A DNA stretch of 12,164 bases from Peptostreptococcaceae bacterium (GCA_013619035.1 JABXKX010000020.1:1-12164), one strand, 5' to 3'; shown: positions 1 through 7,156, counted from the stretch's first letter. Notes: a model not told the origin generated them from the sequence alone. Translations and numbers: made by a program.

Positions 1-1128
1 CTGTAAGCCATAAAGTAATACTTCTTCATTATAATTAAATTTTGAATTATGTAAAGGAAATACATAACCCTCTTCTTCATTTTTTGTCCCTAAAAATACA
101 AATGCACCTTTTGCTTCTTTTAAATAGTAAGAAAAATCTTCCGCTATCATTTGAGGTGGAAAATCAACAACTTCTAAAGAATCATTGGCAGCTCTATAGG
201 CATCCACACTTTCTTTATGATTAATGACTGGAGGATACATGGTTCTTAATTCTAAATGAATATTACAATCAAAACTTTTTTCTAAACCAGAAACCATTTC
301 TGCCATTCGTCTTTCAATTAAATGATAAACATCTTCAGAAAAAGCACGTATTGTTCCTTCTAATCTGATGTGTTCAGCAATGATATTTCTTCTTTCTCCA
401 CCTTCAACTTTCCCTATTGTAACAACGCCAGCTTCAGTTGGATTGATATTTCTACTGACAATAGATTGTAATTGATTGATTAATTGACTCATAATAATCA
501 TACCATCATTCGCCGTATGAGGCATCGCACCGTGGCCACTTTTCGAATAAATATCTATATCAAATTCTCCAGTCATTGCCATAACCGGTCCCTCATTTAT
601 AGCAATAACACCTTCTTTAAAATCTGGATGAAGATGAATGCCATAAACTTCATCTATTGCATACTTTTTGAACAATCCTTCCTCTAACATCGGTTTCGCA
701 CCACCCGGTCCTTCTTCGGCAGGCTGAAAAATGAATACAATATTATCGTTTAACTTATTTTCATTCATTTTAATGTGTTTTGCTAATAACAAAAGCATTG
801 TCATATGACCATCATGTCCACAACCATGCATATGTCCTTCATGAGTAGATTTAAAAGAAATCTCATTTTGTTCACTAAGACTTAAGGCATCCATATCGGC
901 TCTAAAAGCTATCGTTTTGCCAGTTGAGTTTTGCTTTCCTTCAATTTTTGCTACTACACCTGTTTTTACGACGTTTTTTTCAAAAAAAATGCCGTTTTCC
1001 TTAAGAAACTTGCATATATACTCGCTTGTTTTATATTCTTCAAATCCAACTTCTGGTATTTTGTGCAAGTCACGTCTTATCTTAATAGCATCTTGGCGAT
1101 AGCCTTGAACCGTCTGATTTAATCCCAT
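1..1128 (-). CDS. M20-family amidohydrolase, probable N-acetyldiaminopimelate deacetylase (partial, 3' end off the window)
   Basis: The 376 visible residues are a zinc-dependent M20D amidohydrolase. Metal-site features are GCGHDGH (residues 102-108), the EE pair at 138-139, YGIHLHP (His165) and PLHNSKFN (His360). The lid/dimerisation part carries GHGAMPH near 199. The reading frame leaves the left edge at base 1; family members run about 375-390 residues, so only a short tail is missing. I start it at the ATG at 1128, which has AAAAGGAG about 10 nt upstream; an in-frame ATG 9 nt further up sits too close to that site. M20D enzymes remove acyl groups from amino acids (hippurate, IAA-amino acids, N-acetyl-DAP). 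Divergence from a dap operon containing dapH, and general similarity to Bacillus YkuR, favour cytoplasmic deacetylation of N-acetyl-LL-DAP. A generic N-acyl-amino-acid amidohydrolase remains possible. The fold is near certain; the substrate is inferred. Confidence 0.8.
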   Translation of the reverse strand, partial: MGLNQTVQGYRQDAIKIRRDLHKIPEVGFEEYKTSEYICKFLKENGIFFEKNVVKTGVVAKIEGKQNSTGKTIAFRADMDALSLSEQNEISFKSTHEGHMHGCGHDGHMTMLLLLAKHIKMNENKLNDNIVFIFQPAEEGPGGAKPMLEEGLFKKYAIDEVYGIHLHPDFKEGVIAINEGPVMAMTGEFDIDIYSKSGHGAMPHTANDGMIIMSQLINQLQSIVSRNINPTEAGVVTIGKVEGGERRNIIAEHIRLEGTIRAFSEDVYHLIERRMAEMVSGLEKSFDCNIHLELRTMYPPVINHKESVDAYRAANDSLEVVDFPPQMIAEDFSYYLKEAKGAFVFLGTKNEEEGYVFPLHNSKFNYNEEVLLYGLQ

Positions 1129-1159
1129 TACAACCATTCTCCTTTTTTAATAATTACTG

Positions 1160-1188
1160 TTGACTAACACCATATATGATGGTAGTAT
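1160..1188 (+). promoter_or_regulatory. Candidate sigma-A promoter for asd-dapABH
   Basis: TTGACT (1160-1165), a 17-nt spacer and TAGTAT (1183-1188), with an extended -10 TGG (1180-1182) just before it. It would start transcription near 1195 and give a leader of about 120 nt before asd. Its -10 lies on top of the opposing -10 for the M20 gene. Confidence 0.5.
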
Positions 1189-1212
1189 ATATATAATTTA
1201 TTATAAACACAA
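1184..1212 (-). promoter_or_regulatory. Candidate sigma-A promoter for the M20 amidohydrolase gene
   Basis: Read on the minus strand: TTGTGT (1212-1207), a 17-nt spacer and TATACT (1189-1184). Transcription would start near 1177, about 50 nt before the ATG at 1128. Five of its six -10 bases are shared with the rightward asd promoter. Confidence 0.45.
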
Positions 1213-1244
1213 ATGCATAATTATTCGTGCGGTGTATATTATAA

Positions 1245-1281
1245 TTATGATTATATCATAACATCTTATATATCATGATAT
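1245..1281. repeat. Inverted and direct repeats upstream of asd (possible operator)
   Basis: A perfect 7-3-7 inverted repeat TTATGAT-TAT-ATCATAA lies at 1245-1261. A perfect 12-bp palindrome ATATCATGATAT lies at 1270-1281. The octamer TATATCAT occurs at 1252-1259 and again at 1269-1276. The sites fall in the predicted asd leader. The DNA is very AT-rich, so chance palindromes are a real alternative. Confidence 0.35.
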
Positions 1282-1316
1282 GAATATTATTTTTTAATAT
1301 CTTATGGAGGTAGAAA

Positions 1317-2309
1317 ATGAAAAAAGTAAACATTGCCATAGTTGGCGCGACTGGTATGGTTGGTCGTACATTTTTAAAAGTATTAGAAGAAAGAGATTTT
1401 CCTTATGAGAAGATTTATTGCTATGCTTCCAAACGCTCTGCTGGGATGAAAGTCAAATGCAAGGGCGAAGATATTATCGTAGAAGAATTAACCGAATCTT
1501 CTTTTGATCGTGATATCGATATCGCCCTATTTTCTGCAGGTGGCGCAACTAGTGAAAAATACGCACCTATAGCAGCATCTAAAGGCGTTATTGTCATAGA
1601 TAACAGCTCACATTTTAGAATGCATGATGAGGTGCCATTAGTTGTCCCTGAGGTTAATCCAGAGGCTATTTGGCAACATAAAAACATCATTGCCAATCCA
1701 AATTGTTCAACTATTCAGGCAATGGTAGCGTTAAAGCCATTGCAAGATCAATATGGTTTAGATAGAGTTGTTATCTCAACTTATCAAGCGGTATCAGGTT
1801 CAGGTGTAAAAGGGGTAACGGATTTAGAAGAGGGTCTAAAAGGCAGTACAGAAACTTTGGCCTATCCTCATCCAATTGCTAACAACTGTTTACCACATAT
1901 TGATGTTTTTATGGATAATGGTTATACAAAAGAAGAAATGAAAATGATTGATGAAACTAAAAAAATTCTAAACGATGCAGAATTAAAAGTAACTGCAACT
2001 GCTGTTAGAGTGCCTCTTTATGATTGTCATAGTGAAGCACTCAATGTACAGCTATCAAAAGAATTTAAAATAGAAGACATTTTTAAGTTATATGAAGCAT
2101 ATGACGGAATCATCTTACAGGATGATGTTTCTAACAATGTATACCCACTGGCTACTACAGCTAAAGGAACAGATGATGTTTATATAGGAAGAATCAGAAG
2201 AGACTTTAGCATAGACAATGGTATCAATATTTGGGTTGTAGCGGATAATATTAGAAAAGGTGCCGCTTCAAATGCTATACAAATTGCTGAGGTCCTTATC
2301 AATAGATAG
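1317..2309 (+). CDS. asd: Aspartate-semialdehyde dehydrogenase
   Basis: 330 residues, the usual length for the family. It reduces aspartyl-4-phosphate to aspartate 4-semialdehyde with NADPH, the branch point to lysine/DAP, threonine and methionine. Visible motifs are the nucleotide-binding loop GATGMVG (residues 10-16), SAGGATSEKYAP (73-84), the active-site NPNCST with catalytic Cys130, QAVSGSG (157-163), and RVPL...CHSE with the likely acid/base His238. The usual Gly before that His is Cys here, a mild variation. The ATG follows TGGAGGT by about 7 nt. It is the first gene of asd-dapA-dapB-dapH; dapA begins 8 nt after its stop, so the four are surely cotranscribed. A candidate promoter lies at 1160-1188. 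I see no lysine riboswitch in the 188-nt upstream gap, so control, if any, is by another route. Confidence 0.96.
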   Translation: MKKVNIAIVGATGMVGRTFLKVLEERDFPYEKIYCYASKRSAGMKVKCKGEDIIVEELTESSFDRDIDIALFSAGGATSEKYAPIAASKGVIVIDNSSHFRMHDEVPLVVPEVNPEAIWQHKNIIANPNCSTIQAMVALKPLQDQYGLDRVVISTYQAVSGSGVKGVTDLEEGLKGSTETLAYPHPIANNCLPHIDVFMDNGYTKEEMKMIDETKKILNDAELKVTATAVRVPLYDCHSEALNVQLSKEFKIEDIFKLYEAYDGIILQDDVSNNVYPLATTAKGTDDVYIGRIRRDFSIDNGINIWVVADNIRKGAASNAIQIAEVLINR

Positions 2310-2317
2310 GAGAAGTC

Positions 2318-3211
2318 ATGTCAATATTTACCGGATCGGGTGTTGCCTTAGTGACACCTTTTAATGAAAACAACGAAGTGAACTATGAAAAAGTTAGAGA
2401 ATTAATAGAATACCATATCTCTGAAGGTACAGACAGTATCATTATCTGTGGTACAACAGGCGAAGCTTCAACACTTGATGATTTAGAACATAGAGCACTT
2501 ATTAAATTTGCAGTTGAGGTGACAGACAAAAGAGTCCCTGTTATTGCAGGTACTGGCAGTAATGATACACATCATGGTGTGCTGCTTTCTAAATATGCAG
2601 AAGAAGTTGGAGCCGATGCTCTTTTATGTGTCACACCCTATTATAATAAAACATCTCAAGAAGGTTTATACCGTCACTTTAAAGCTGTAGTGGAAGCAGT
2701 TAGTATTCCAATTATTCTATATAATGTGCCATCACGTACTGGGATGGGCTTTACCGTAGAAACTGTAAAACGTTTATGTGAATTTGATCATATCGTAGGC
2801 ATGAAAGATGCAAGTGGTGATATCAGTTACGCAATTGAGCTTATGAGACAAATTCCTGATTTAGATTTATATTCAGGCAATGATGATATCATTGTGCCTA
2901 TGCTGTCGATTGGTGGTAAAGGTGTTATCTCAGTCGTTGCAAATATTTTGCCAAAACAAACACATAATATTGTAGAATTATTCAACAACGGACAAACTGC
3001 TGAAGCATTAACGTTACAGTTATCAATGAATAAACTCATTAATACACTCTTTATAGATGTCAATCCTATTCCAGTAAAAACAGCAATGAATGTTTTAGGA
3101 TATGGTGTAGGTACATTAAGACTACCTTTATGTGAAATGAATGAAACAGATGCTGATTACTTAAATTCAGTATTAAATGAATATCAGTTAAAGGAGTGGT
3201 CTTATGAGTAG
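2318..3211 (+). CDS. dapA: 4-hydroxy-tetrahydrodipicolinate synthase
   Basis: 297 residues, a full-length (beta/alpha)8 aldolase of the DapA/NAL superfamily. It condenses pyruvate with aspartate semialdehyde, the committed step to DAP and lysine. Visible are GTTGEAST (residues 45-52), the active-site TPYYN with Tyr109, Tyr135 and Arg140 in ILYNVPSRTG (133-142), and the Schiff-base Lys163 in GMKDASGD (161-168). These match the E. coli Thr44/Tyr107/Tyr133/Arg138/Lys161 set with an offset of two, so DapA is preferred over N-acetylneuraminate lyase; the operon context agrees. The RBS AGGAGA precedes the ATG, and the stop overlaps the dapB start by 8 nt. Cytoplasmic. Sensitivity to lysine feedback cannot be judged here. 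Confidence 0.96.
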   Translation: MSIFTGSGVALVTPFNENNEVNYEKVRELIEYHISEGTDSIIICGTTGEASTLDDLEHRALIKFAVEVTDKRVPVIAGTGSNDTHHGVLLSKYAEEVGADALLCVTPYYNKTSQEGLYRHFKAVVEAVSIPIILYNVPSRTGMGFTVETVKRLCEFDHIVGMKDASGDISYAIELMRQIPDLDLYSGNDDIIVPMLSIGGKGVISVVANILPKQTHNIVELFNNGQTAEALTLQLSMNKLINTLFIDVNPIPVKTAMNVLGYGVGTLRLPLCEMNETDADYLNSVLNEYQLKEWSYE

Positions 3212-3944
3212 ATTTTTAATTCACGGCATACAAGGTGCCATGGGTAAAAAAGTAGAGGAACTCCTAATTAATGAAGACATTATTGGATTTGATCATCAAA
3301 CAACACATCCAACTTTAACTATTTTCAATGATTGGAATGATGTAGAAGATGTTGATATGATTATCGATTTTTCACATTTTACAATGGTGGACTCACTCCT
3401 AGAGTATTCAGTCAGAACTCAAACGCCATGTGTTATTTGTACAACTGGACTTGAAGCGTCTACTCAAGAAAAAATTGAGGATGCGTCAAAACACATTCCC
3501 ATTTTTCAATCTGGAAATATGTCACTTGGAATTAACGTACTTATAGAAATGGCTAAATTAGGCGCACAAAGTTTGAATGGGTTTGATGTTGAAATCATAG
3601 AAAAACATCACAGTAAAAAGATTGATGCGCCTAGTGGTACTGCTTATATGTTAGCAGAAGCAATTCAAGCGATTCAAACTTCTAAAGAATTTATTTATGG
3701 TCGTGTCGGTACTGATGCAAAACGAGAAGAAAATACGATTGGAATTCATGCGGTTAGAGGTGGTACCATTACTGGTGAACACAGCATTTTATTTGCTGGT
3801 TTAGATGAAATTATAGAACTCAAACATCAAGCAACTTCAAAATCAGTCTTTGCAAAAGGCGCCGTTGAAGCAGCATACTATTTAATGAACAAAACACCAA
3901 AGCTCTATAATATGAGTGATTTAATTAAAGGAGGTATTTCTTGA
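3204..3944 (+). CDS. dapB: 4-hydroxy-tetrahydrodipicolinate reductase
   Basis: 246 residues, on the short side but complete. It reduces the DapA product with NAD(P)H to tetrahydrodipicolinate. The N-terminal Rossmann domain has GIQGAMG (residues 8-14) and IDFSHF (54-59). The catalytic/substrate region has SGNMSLGIN (103-111) and the signature [15 protein letters not shown] (133-147) with His135/His136 and Lys139; RGGTITGEH and [12 protein letters not shown] follow. The ATG lies inside the end of dapA (ATGAGTAG overlap, 8 nt), with AAGGAG in the dapA coding end as its ribosome binding site, implying translational coupling. It ends in TGA at the expected length, evidence that UGA is a stop in this organism. 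Its last codons overlap dapH. Confidence 0.96.
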   Translation: MSRFLIHGIQGAMGKKVEELLINEDIIGFDHQTTHPTLTIFNDWNDVEDVDMIIDFSHFTMVDSLLEYSVRTQTPCVICTTGLEASTQEKIEDASKHIPIFQSGNMSLGINVLIEMAKLGAQSLNGFDVEIIEKHHSKKIDAPSGTAYMLAEAIQAIQTSKEFIYGRVGTDAKREENTIGIHAVRGGTITGEHSILFAGLDEIIELKHQATSKSVFAKGAVEAAYYLMNKTPKLYNMSDLIKGGIS

Positions 3945-4651
3945 ATTACGACTTAACCAATCCATATGAGATTGCAAAATTTATAAAAAATTCAACTAAA
4001 TCTACACCTGTTAAAGCATATATTAAAGGTCCTATAACAGAAGATACTTCATATGGCATCAAATATTTCGGTGCAGACACGTCATGGACACTCTTTGGCG
4101 AAAGTGCTGAAATACTACGTTTCTTAACAGATAAGAAAGATATTGTTGTAGATTATGTTCTAGAAAATGATAGAAGAAATTCAGCCATTCCGTTATTGGA
4201 CTTAAAAGAGCAAAACTGTCGCATCGAACCAGGTTCATTTATTAGAGATAGGGTCTCTTTAGGTAAGAACTGCGTTATTATGATGGGGGCTGTTATTAAT
4301 ATTGGTGCAGAGATTGGTGATAACACCATGATTGATATGAACGCTGTACTAGGTGCTAGAGCCACTGTCGGTAAAAACGTTCATGTCGGTGCCGGCGCTG
4401 TTTTAGCAGGCGTTTTAGAGCCACCTAGTGCGACACCTGTTATTATTGAAGATAATGTTCTAATCGGTGCTAATGCTGTAGTTCTTGAAGGTGTTAGAAT
4501 TGGAGAAGGCGCTGTAGTAGCCGCTGGTGCTATTGTAATAAAAGATGTACCCGCTGGTGTTGTTGTAGCAGGTTCACCTGCTAAAATAATCAAAGATCGT
4601 GATGAAAAAACAAATGAAAAAACAGAACTTCTTGATGATCTAAGAGGTTAA
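3941..4651 (+). CDS. dapH: Tetrahydrodipicolinate N-acetyltransferase
   Basis: 236 residues, the same length as Bacillus DapH (YkuQ). It transfers acetyl from acetyl-CoA to tetrahydrodipicolinate, opening the acetylated DAP branch. An N-terminal alpha/beta domain (about 1-85) is followed by a left-handed beta helix of hexapeptide repeats (about 95-215: [54 protein letters not shown]). The [12 protein letters not shown] loop is typical of DapH rather than the succinylating DapD. The start is TTG at 3941, supported by a strong AAAGGAGG 7 nt upstream and by N-terminal similarity; the TTGA overlap with the dapB stop suggests coupling. A hairpin terminator begins 1 nt after the stop. The acetyl branch predicts a PatA aminotransferase and a deacetylase; only a candidate deacetylase is present here. 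Confidence 0.94.
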   Translation: MNYDLTNPYEIAKFIKNSTKSTPVKAYIKGPITEDTSYGIKYFGADTSWTLFGESAEILRFLTDKKDIVVDYVLENDRRNSAIPLLDLKEQNCRIEPGSFIRDRVSLGKNCVIMMGAVINIGAEIGDNTMIDMNAVLGARATVGKNVHVGAGAVLAGVLEPPSATPVIIEDNVLIGANAVVLEGVRIGEGAVVAAGAIVIKDVPAGVVVAGSPAKIIKDRDEKTNEKTELLDDLRG

Positions 4652-4652
4652 T

Positions 4653-4674
4653 AAAAGCCGCGAAAGCGGCTTTT
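4653..4674. terminator. Bidirectional intrinsic terminator between dapH and the ABM gene
   Basis: A perfect 9-bp stem AAAAGCCGC / GCGGCTTTT with a GAAA tetraloop (4662-4665). The flanking A and T runs let it work in both directions. It closes the dap operon and overlaps the stop codon of the convergent ABM-domain gene. Confidence 0.88.
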
Positions 4675-4960
4675 AAAATACTTCTTTATAAATAGCTAAA
4701 TTACCATTCTTTTCTGTTAGTTCTTTTAGCAAAGGAATAATCCTCTTAAAGTGAAACGATTCAAAATGAGCTTCTAAATGTACTCGACTCTCCCACTTCT
4801 CAATAAAAGTCAAATGACTTTCATCATTCTCATCTCTATGTAAACCATATAAGATACAACCCTCTTCTTTTCTTGTTTCAGAAACCAGTTCATTAGCAAG
4901 TTCAAGATAAGTTACCATATCTTTTTGTGCTATATATTGTTCAGCAACTACATGTACCAT
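4673..4960 (-). CDS. ABM-domain small protein, putative quinol-type monooxygenase
   Basis: A 95-residue protein of the antibiotic-biosynthesis-monooxygenase superfamily (dimeric ferredoxin-like alpha+beta barrel; YgiN/LsrG-like). The pattern EEGCILYGLHRDENDESHLTFIEKWESRVHLEAHFES spans about residues 32-69 (written here in part: EEGCILYGLHRD, FIEKWES, HLEAHFES) and is typical. A longer reading from 4975 is possible, but AAAGGAG lies 5 nt before the ATG at 4960, so I take the shorter form. Members include cofactor-free quinol oxygenases, autoinducer-2-phosphate isomerase (LsrG) and many of unknown role, so no reaction is assigned. It appears to be a single gene, separated from hpt upstream by a terminator, and is convergent with dapH. 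No promoter is clear. Confidence 0.8.
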   Translation of the reverse strand: MVHVVAEQYIAQKDMVTYLELANELVSETRKEEGCILYGLHRDENDESHLTFIEKWESRVHLEAHFESFHFKRIIPLLKELTEKNGNLAIYKEVF

Positions 4961-5062
4961 CAGATCTCCTTTCACACGAAATGTCTCTATGAGGCTTTCT
5001 AATCAGTCCCCCTGCAATGAGTTATTTCAGTACTCTCAAAATGTACCGAATATAAAACTTAC

Positions 5063-5089
5063 AAAAAAAAGCAACTTAAAAAGTTGCTT
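5063..5089 (-). terminator. Intrinsic terminator of hpt
   Basis: On the minus strand a 9-bp stem AAGCAACTT / AAGTTGCTT (5089-5081 with 5077-5069) with a 3-nt loop is followed by a run of eight Ts (5070-5063). It starts 4 nt after the hpt stop codon. Confidence 0.88.
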
Positions 5090-5093
5090 AACC

Positions 5094-5630
5094 TTAATCT
5101 TCTACAAATGCAAAGACATGATTGATATTTCTATAATGATCTTTGTAATTCAAACCATATCCAACAATGAATTGATCTGGAATTGAAAATCCACAATAAT
5201 CTGGTTTGATATCAGCAATACGTCTAGAAGGTTTATCTAGTAATGTACAGCTCTTAATTGATTTAGGATTTCTTTTTTTAAGAAGTTTCATAGTTTCAAA
5301 CATAGTAATACCTGAATCTACAATATCGTCAACTATCAATACATCATAAGTAGATAAATCTTCTACATCTACATCTTTCTCAATTCTAAGCTCACCTGTA
5401 GATTCTTCACCATGACCATAACTTGATGTAATCATAAATTCGATGTGAACAGGTACTGACATTTCTCTTACTAAGTCAGCAGTAAAAATAAAGCTTCCTT
5501 TTAATAAAGAGATTACCAGCAGATTTTTCCCTTCATAATCTTTTGAAATTTCTATACCTAATTCTTGTACTCTTGTCGCTATTTGTTCTTTCGATAAAAC
5601 GACTTCTCTTCTTCTATCTTCTACGTTCAT
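5094..5630 (-). CDS. hpt: Hypoxanthine phosphoribosyltransferase
   Basis: 178 residues, standard length for bacterial HPRT. It salvages hypoxanthine (often guanine too) with PRPP to form the nucleotide, in the cytoplasm. The type I PRTase fold shows LKGS (residues 43-46), SSYG (69-72), the PRPP-binding loop VLIVDDIVDSGITM (97-110), the purine-contacting DKPSRR region (132-137) and GYGLNY (157-162). The ATG at 5630 follows GGAGG by 7 nt. It stands alone, with its own terminator and a candidate promoter. In many Bacillota hpt sits between tilS and ftsH; here that neighbourhood is absent, so it has been relocated or the order differs in this lineage. Confidence 0.95.
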   Translation of the reverse strand: MNVEDRRREVVLSKEQIATRVQELGIEISKDYEGKNLLVISLLKGSFIFTADLVREMSVPVHIEFMITSSYGHGEESTGELRIEKDVDVEDLSTYDVLIVDDIVDSGITMFETMKLLKKRNPKSIKSCTLLDKPSRRIADIKPDYCGFSIPDQFIVGYGLNYKDHYRNINHVFAFVED

Positions 5631-5650
5631 TCTAAAGCCTCCAGCACTAT

Positions 5651-5678
5651 TTTATAATAACATACCCATCATGTTCAA
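5651..5678 (-). promoter_or_regulatory. Candidate hpt promoter
   Basis: On the minus strand TTGAAC (5678-5673), a 16-nt spacer and TATAAA (5656-5651). Transcription would begin only a few bases before the GGAGG at 5642-5638, giving a very short leader, which lowers confidence. Confidence 0.35.
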
Positions 5679-5921
5679 TTCTAAATATATAATTGTATCT
5701 TAACACAAGATAAATTGTTATTTCTATATAAACAATTAACAATTGAAAGATATATCTTGTTTTGACCTCATTTTTGAGAATTTAGGTCAAAAACATAATC
5801 AATTGATTGTTTTTTTGGAATTGTTATATCTTTTTTGACTTTTCTGTTAATGGGTTTTTGAATAATCTGAAAATTCTACTTTTTCCAACAGTTTCGACTA
5901 TTTTTTTTATGAGTTTTTCTC
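5679..5921. promoter_or_regulatory. Gene-free regulatory-looking stretch upstream of the membrane protein
   Basis: No credible gene is seen in the 356 bases between hpt and the membrane protein. The stretch is AT-rich and unusually ordered. ACAAGATA/TATCTTGT (5705-5712, 5753-5760) encloses AATTGTTA/TAACAATT (5713-5720, 5737-5744). AAGATATATCTT (5747-5758) and AATCAATTGATT (5797-5808) are perfect 12-bp palindromes. TTTTGACCT/AGGTCAAAA (5760-5768, 5784-5792) is an inverted repeat. TTTTGA occurs at 5760, 5772, 5833 and 5856, and once inverted at 5787. A near-copy of ATATCTT(G)TTTTGAC appears at 5752-5766 and 5826-5839. These look like regulator sites or a folded RNA; no known riboswitch is recognised. 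Confidence 0.5.
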
Positions 5922-5950
5922 TTGTGTAAGGGTATATCCTGTAGTAAACT
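5922..5950 (+). promoter_or_regulatory. Candidate promoter of the membrane protein gene
   Basis: TTGTGT (5922-5927), a 17-nt spacer and TAAACT (5945-5950), giving a start near 5957 and a leader of about 30 nt that includes the GGGGGA ribosome site. The match is modest, as expected for an activated promoter downstream of the repeat cluster. Confidence 0.3.
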
Positions 5951-5986
5951 GAAGCAAATTATAGTTATAATAAATGGGGGAAAACG

Positions 5987-7153
5987 ATGTCATCTTTAAG
6001 AACTAAGAAAGCTGTTTCTAAGGAAACCTTTGTATTTTTAATCATTTTAGTAGTAGGCTTTGGTTATGTTGCTAATATAATGACTTTACCAAAAATGTTT
6101 GAAGTTATTATGGCTACAGCACATGCTTTACTACTAGACACAGTATTTTTTATTATGGCAATTGCAGTATTAGCAGGCGCATTTTCATCACTTATGTCTG
6201 AATTCGGTGTTGTTGCACTGATCAACAAAGTTATTTCACCTGTGATGAAGCCCATTTACGGTCTACCAGGCGCTGCATCTATTGGTGCAATTACAACGTT
6301 TTTATCAGATAATCCTGCAATTATTTCACTCGCGAAGGATAAAGGTTTTAATAAGTACTTTAAAAACTATCAAATACCGGCTCTATGTAACTTAGGTACA
6401 GCTTTTGGTATGGGATTGGTTTTAACTGTATATATGAGTACCCAAGGTGACAATTTCGGAGTACCTGCTGCAATGGGTGTACTCGGAGCAGTGATTGGTA
6501 GTATTGTCAGTGTTAGAATCATGTTACACTTTACTAAAAAATATTACGGCGTATCAAAAGAAGACATCAAAGCAATGGATTCAGAAGAAGATTTTGGTCA
6601 AGTAAGAGAAATCAGAGATGGTAACGCACTTGAAAGAGCTTTAGAAGCAATGCTCGAAGGTGGTAAGAATGGTGTTGATTTAGGTTTATCAATCATTCCA
6701 GGCGTATTGATCATTTGTACGATTGTTATGTTATTGACTTTTGGGCCTGCAGGATCAGAAAATGGCGTTGCGTTCTATAAAGGTGTTGCATTTGAAGGTG
6801 TGGAATTACTACCAAAGTTAGGTATGTATATTCAACCAATTTTACAACCGTTATTTGGATTTACTTCAGCAGAAGCTATCGCATTTCCAATCACTTCATT
6901 AGGAGCTGTTGGAGCAGCTATGTCACTTGTTCCTAAATTCTTAGCTGAAGGATTAATCGGTGCTAATGAGATCGCTGTATTTACAGCAATGGGAATGTGT
7001 TGGAGTGGTTACTTAAGTACACATATTGGTATGATGGATGCTTTAAATGTACGACAATTGGTTAATAAAGCAATCTTCTCACATACAATCGGTGGTTTGG
7101 CCGCTGGTATCTCAGCACACTACTTATATGTACTGGTTTCACAATTTATATAA
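5987..7153 (+). CDS. CD0519/CD1768-family multi-pass membrane protein, probable transporter
   Basis: A 388-residue hydrophobic protein with about eight to ten membrane segments: roughly residues 13-32, 38-66, 95-108, 128-150, 158-181, 232-253, 282-302, 303-316, 325-347 and 364-386. A charged cytoplasmic loop lies at about 183-228. Features are FLSDNPAIISLAKD (105-118), GFTSAEAIAFPITSLGAVGA (291-310) and GYLSTHIGMMDAL (341-353), resembling the Gate/nucleoside-recognition type of membrane protein that databases name after C. difficile CD0519/CD1768. I know of no proven substrate. The ATG follows GGGGGA by 5 nt. It is monocistronic, between a repeat-rich upstream region and a strong terminator shared with the two-component genes. 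Proximity to a GlnK/GlnL-like pair and to aminotransferase/BKACE genes suggests transport of an amino acid or related compound; this is inference. Confidence 0.8.
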   Translation: MSSLRTKKAVSKETFVFLIILVVGFGYVANIMTLPKMFEVIMATAHALLLDTVFFIMAIAVLAGAFSSLMSEFGVVALINKVISPVMKPIYGLPGAASIGAITTFLSDNPAIISLAKDKGFNKYFKNYQIPALCNLGTAFGMGLVLTVYMSTQGDNFGVPAAMGVLGAVIGSIVSVRIMLHFTKKYYGVSKEDIKAMDSEEDFGQVREIRDGNALERALEAMLEGGKNGVDLGLSIIPGVLIICTIVMLLTFGPAGSENGVAFYKGVAFEGVELLPKLGMYIQPILQPLFGFTSAEAIAFPITSLGAVGAAMSLVPKFLAEGLIGANEIAVFTAMGMCWSGYLSTHIGMMDALNVRQLVNKAIFSHTIGGLAAGISAHYLYVLVSQFI

Positions 7154-7156
7154 AGT

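Noticed and set aside
42..1122. Several short rightward open frames of about 60 codons
   Set aside because: They lie antisense to the M20 gene, lack ribosome sites and resemble no family.
1240..1245. Perfect TATAAT as the asd promoter
   Set aside because: No acceptable -35 lies 16-18 nt upstream; the TTGACT-17-TAGTAT pair at 1160-1188 is better supported.
1129..1316. Lysine riboswitch upstream of asd
   Set aside because: The gap is almost wholly A and T, with none of the conserved G-rich junction pieces or terminator of that class.
3941..3944. Mycoplasma-type code with UGA as Trp
   Set aside because: dapB ends at TGA at its expected length, directly at the dapH start, and Trp is encoded by TGG throughout.
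1421..4593. Leftward open frames of 70-91 codons inside asd, dapA and dapH
   Set aside because: They are antisense shadows of well-supported genes, with low-complexity composition and no start signals.
5705..5861. CRISPR array or mobile-element ends
   Set aside because: The repeats are short, unevenly spaced and partly inverted; no transposase, target duplication or regular spacer pattern is seen.
5966..5971. Perfect TATAAT as promoter of the membrane protein gene
   Set aside because: It would start transcription inside the ribosome binding site and has no -35 partner; the TTGTGT/TAAACT pair upstream gives a workable leader.
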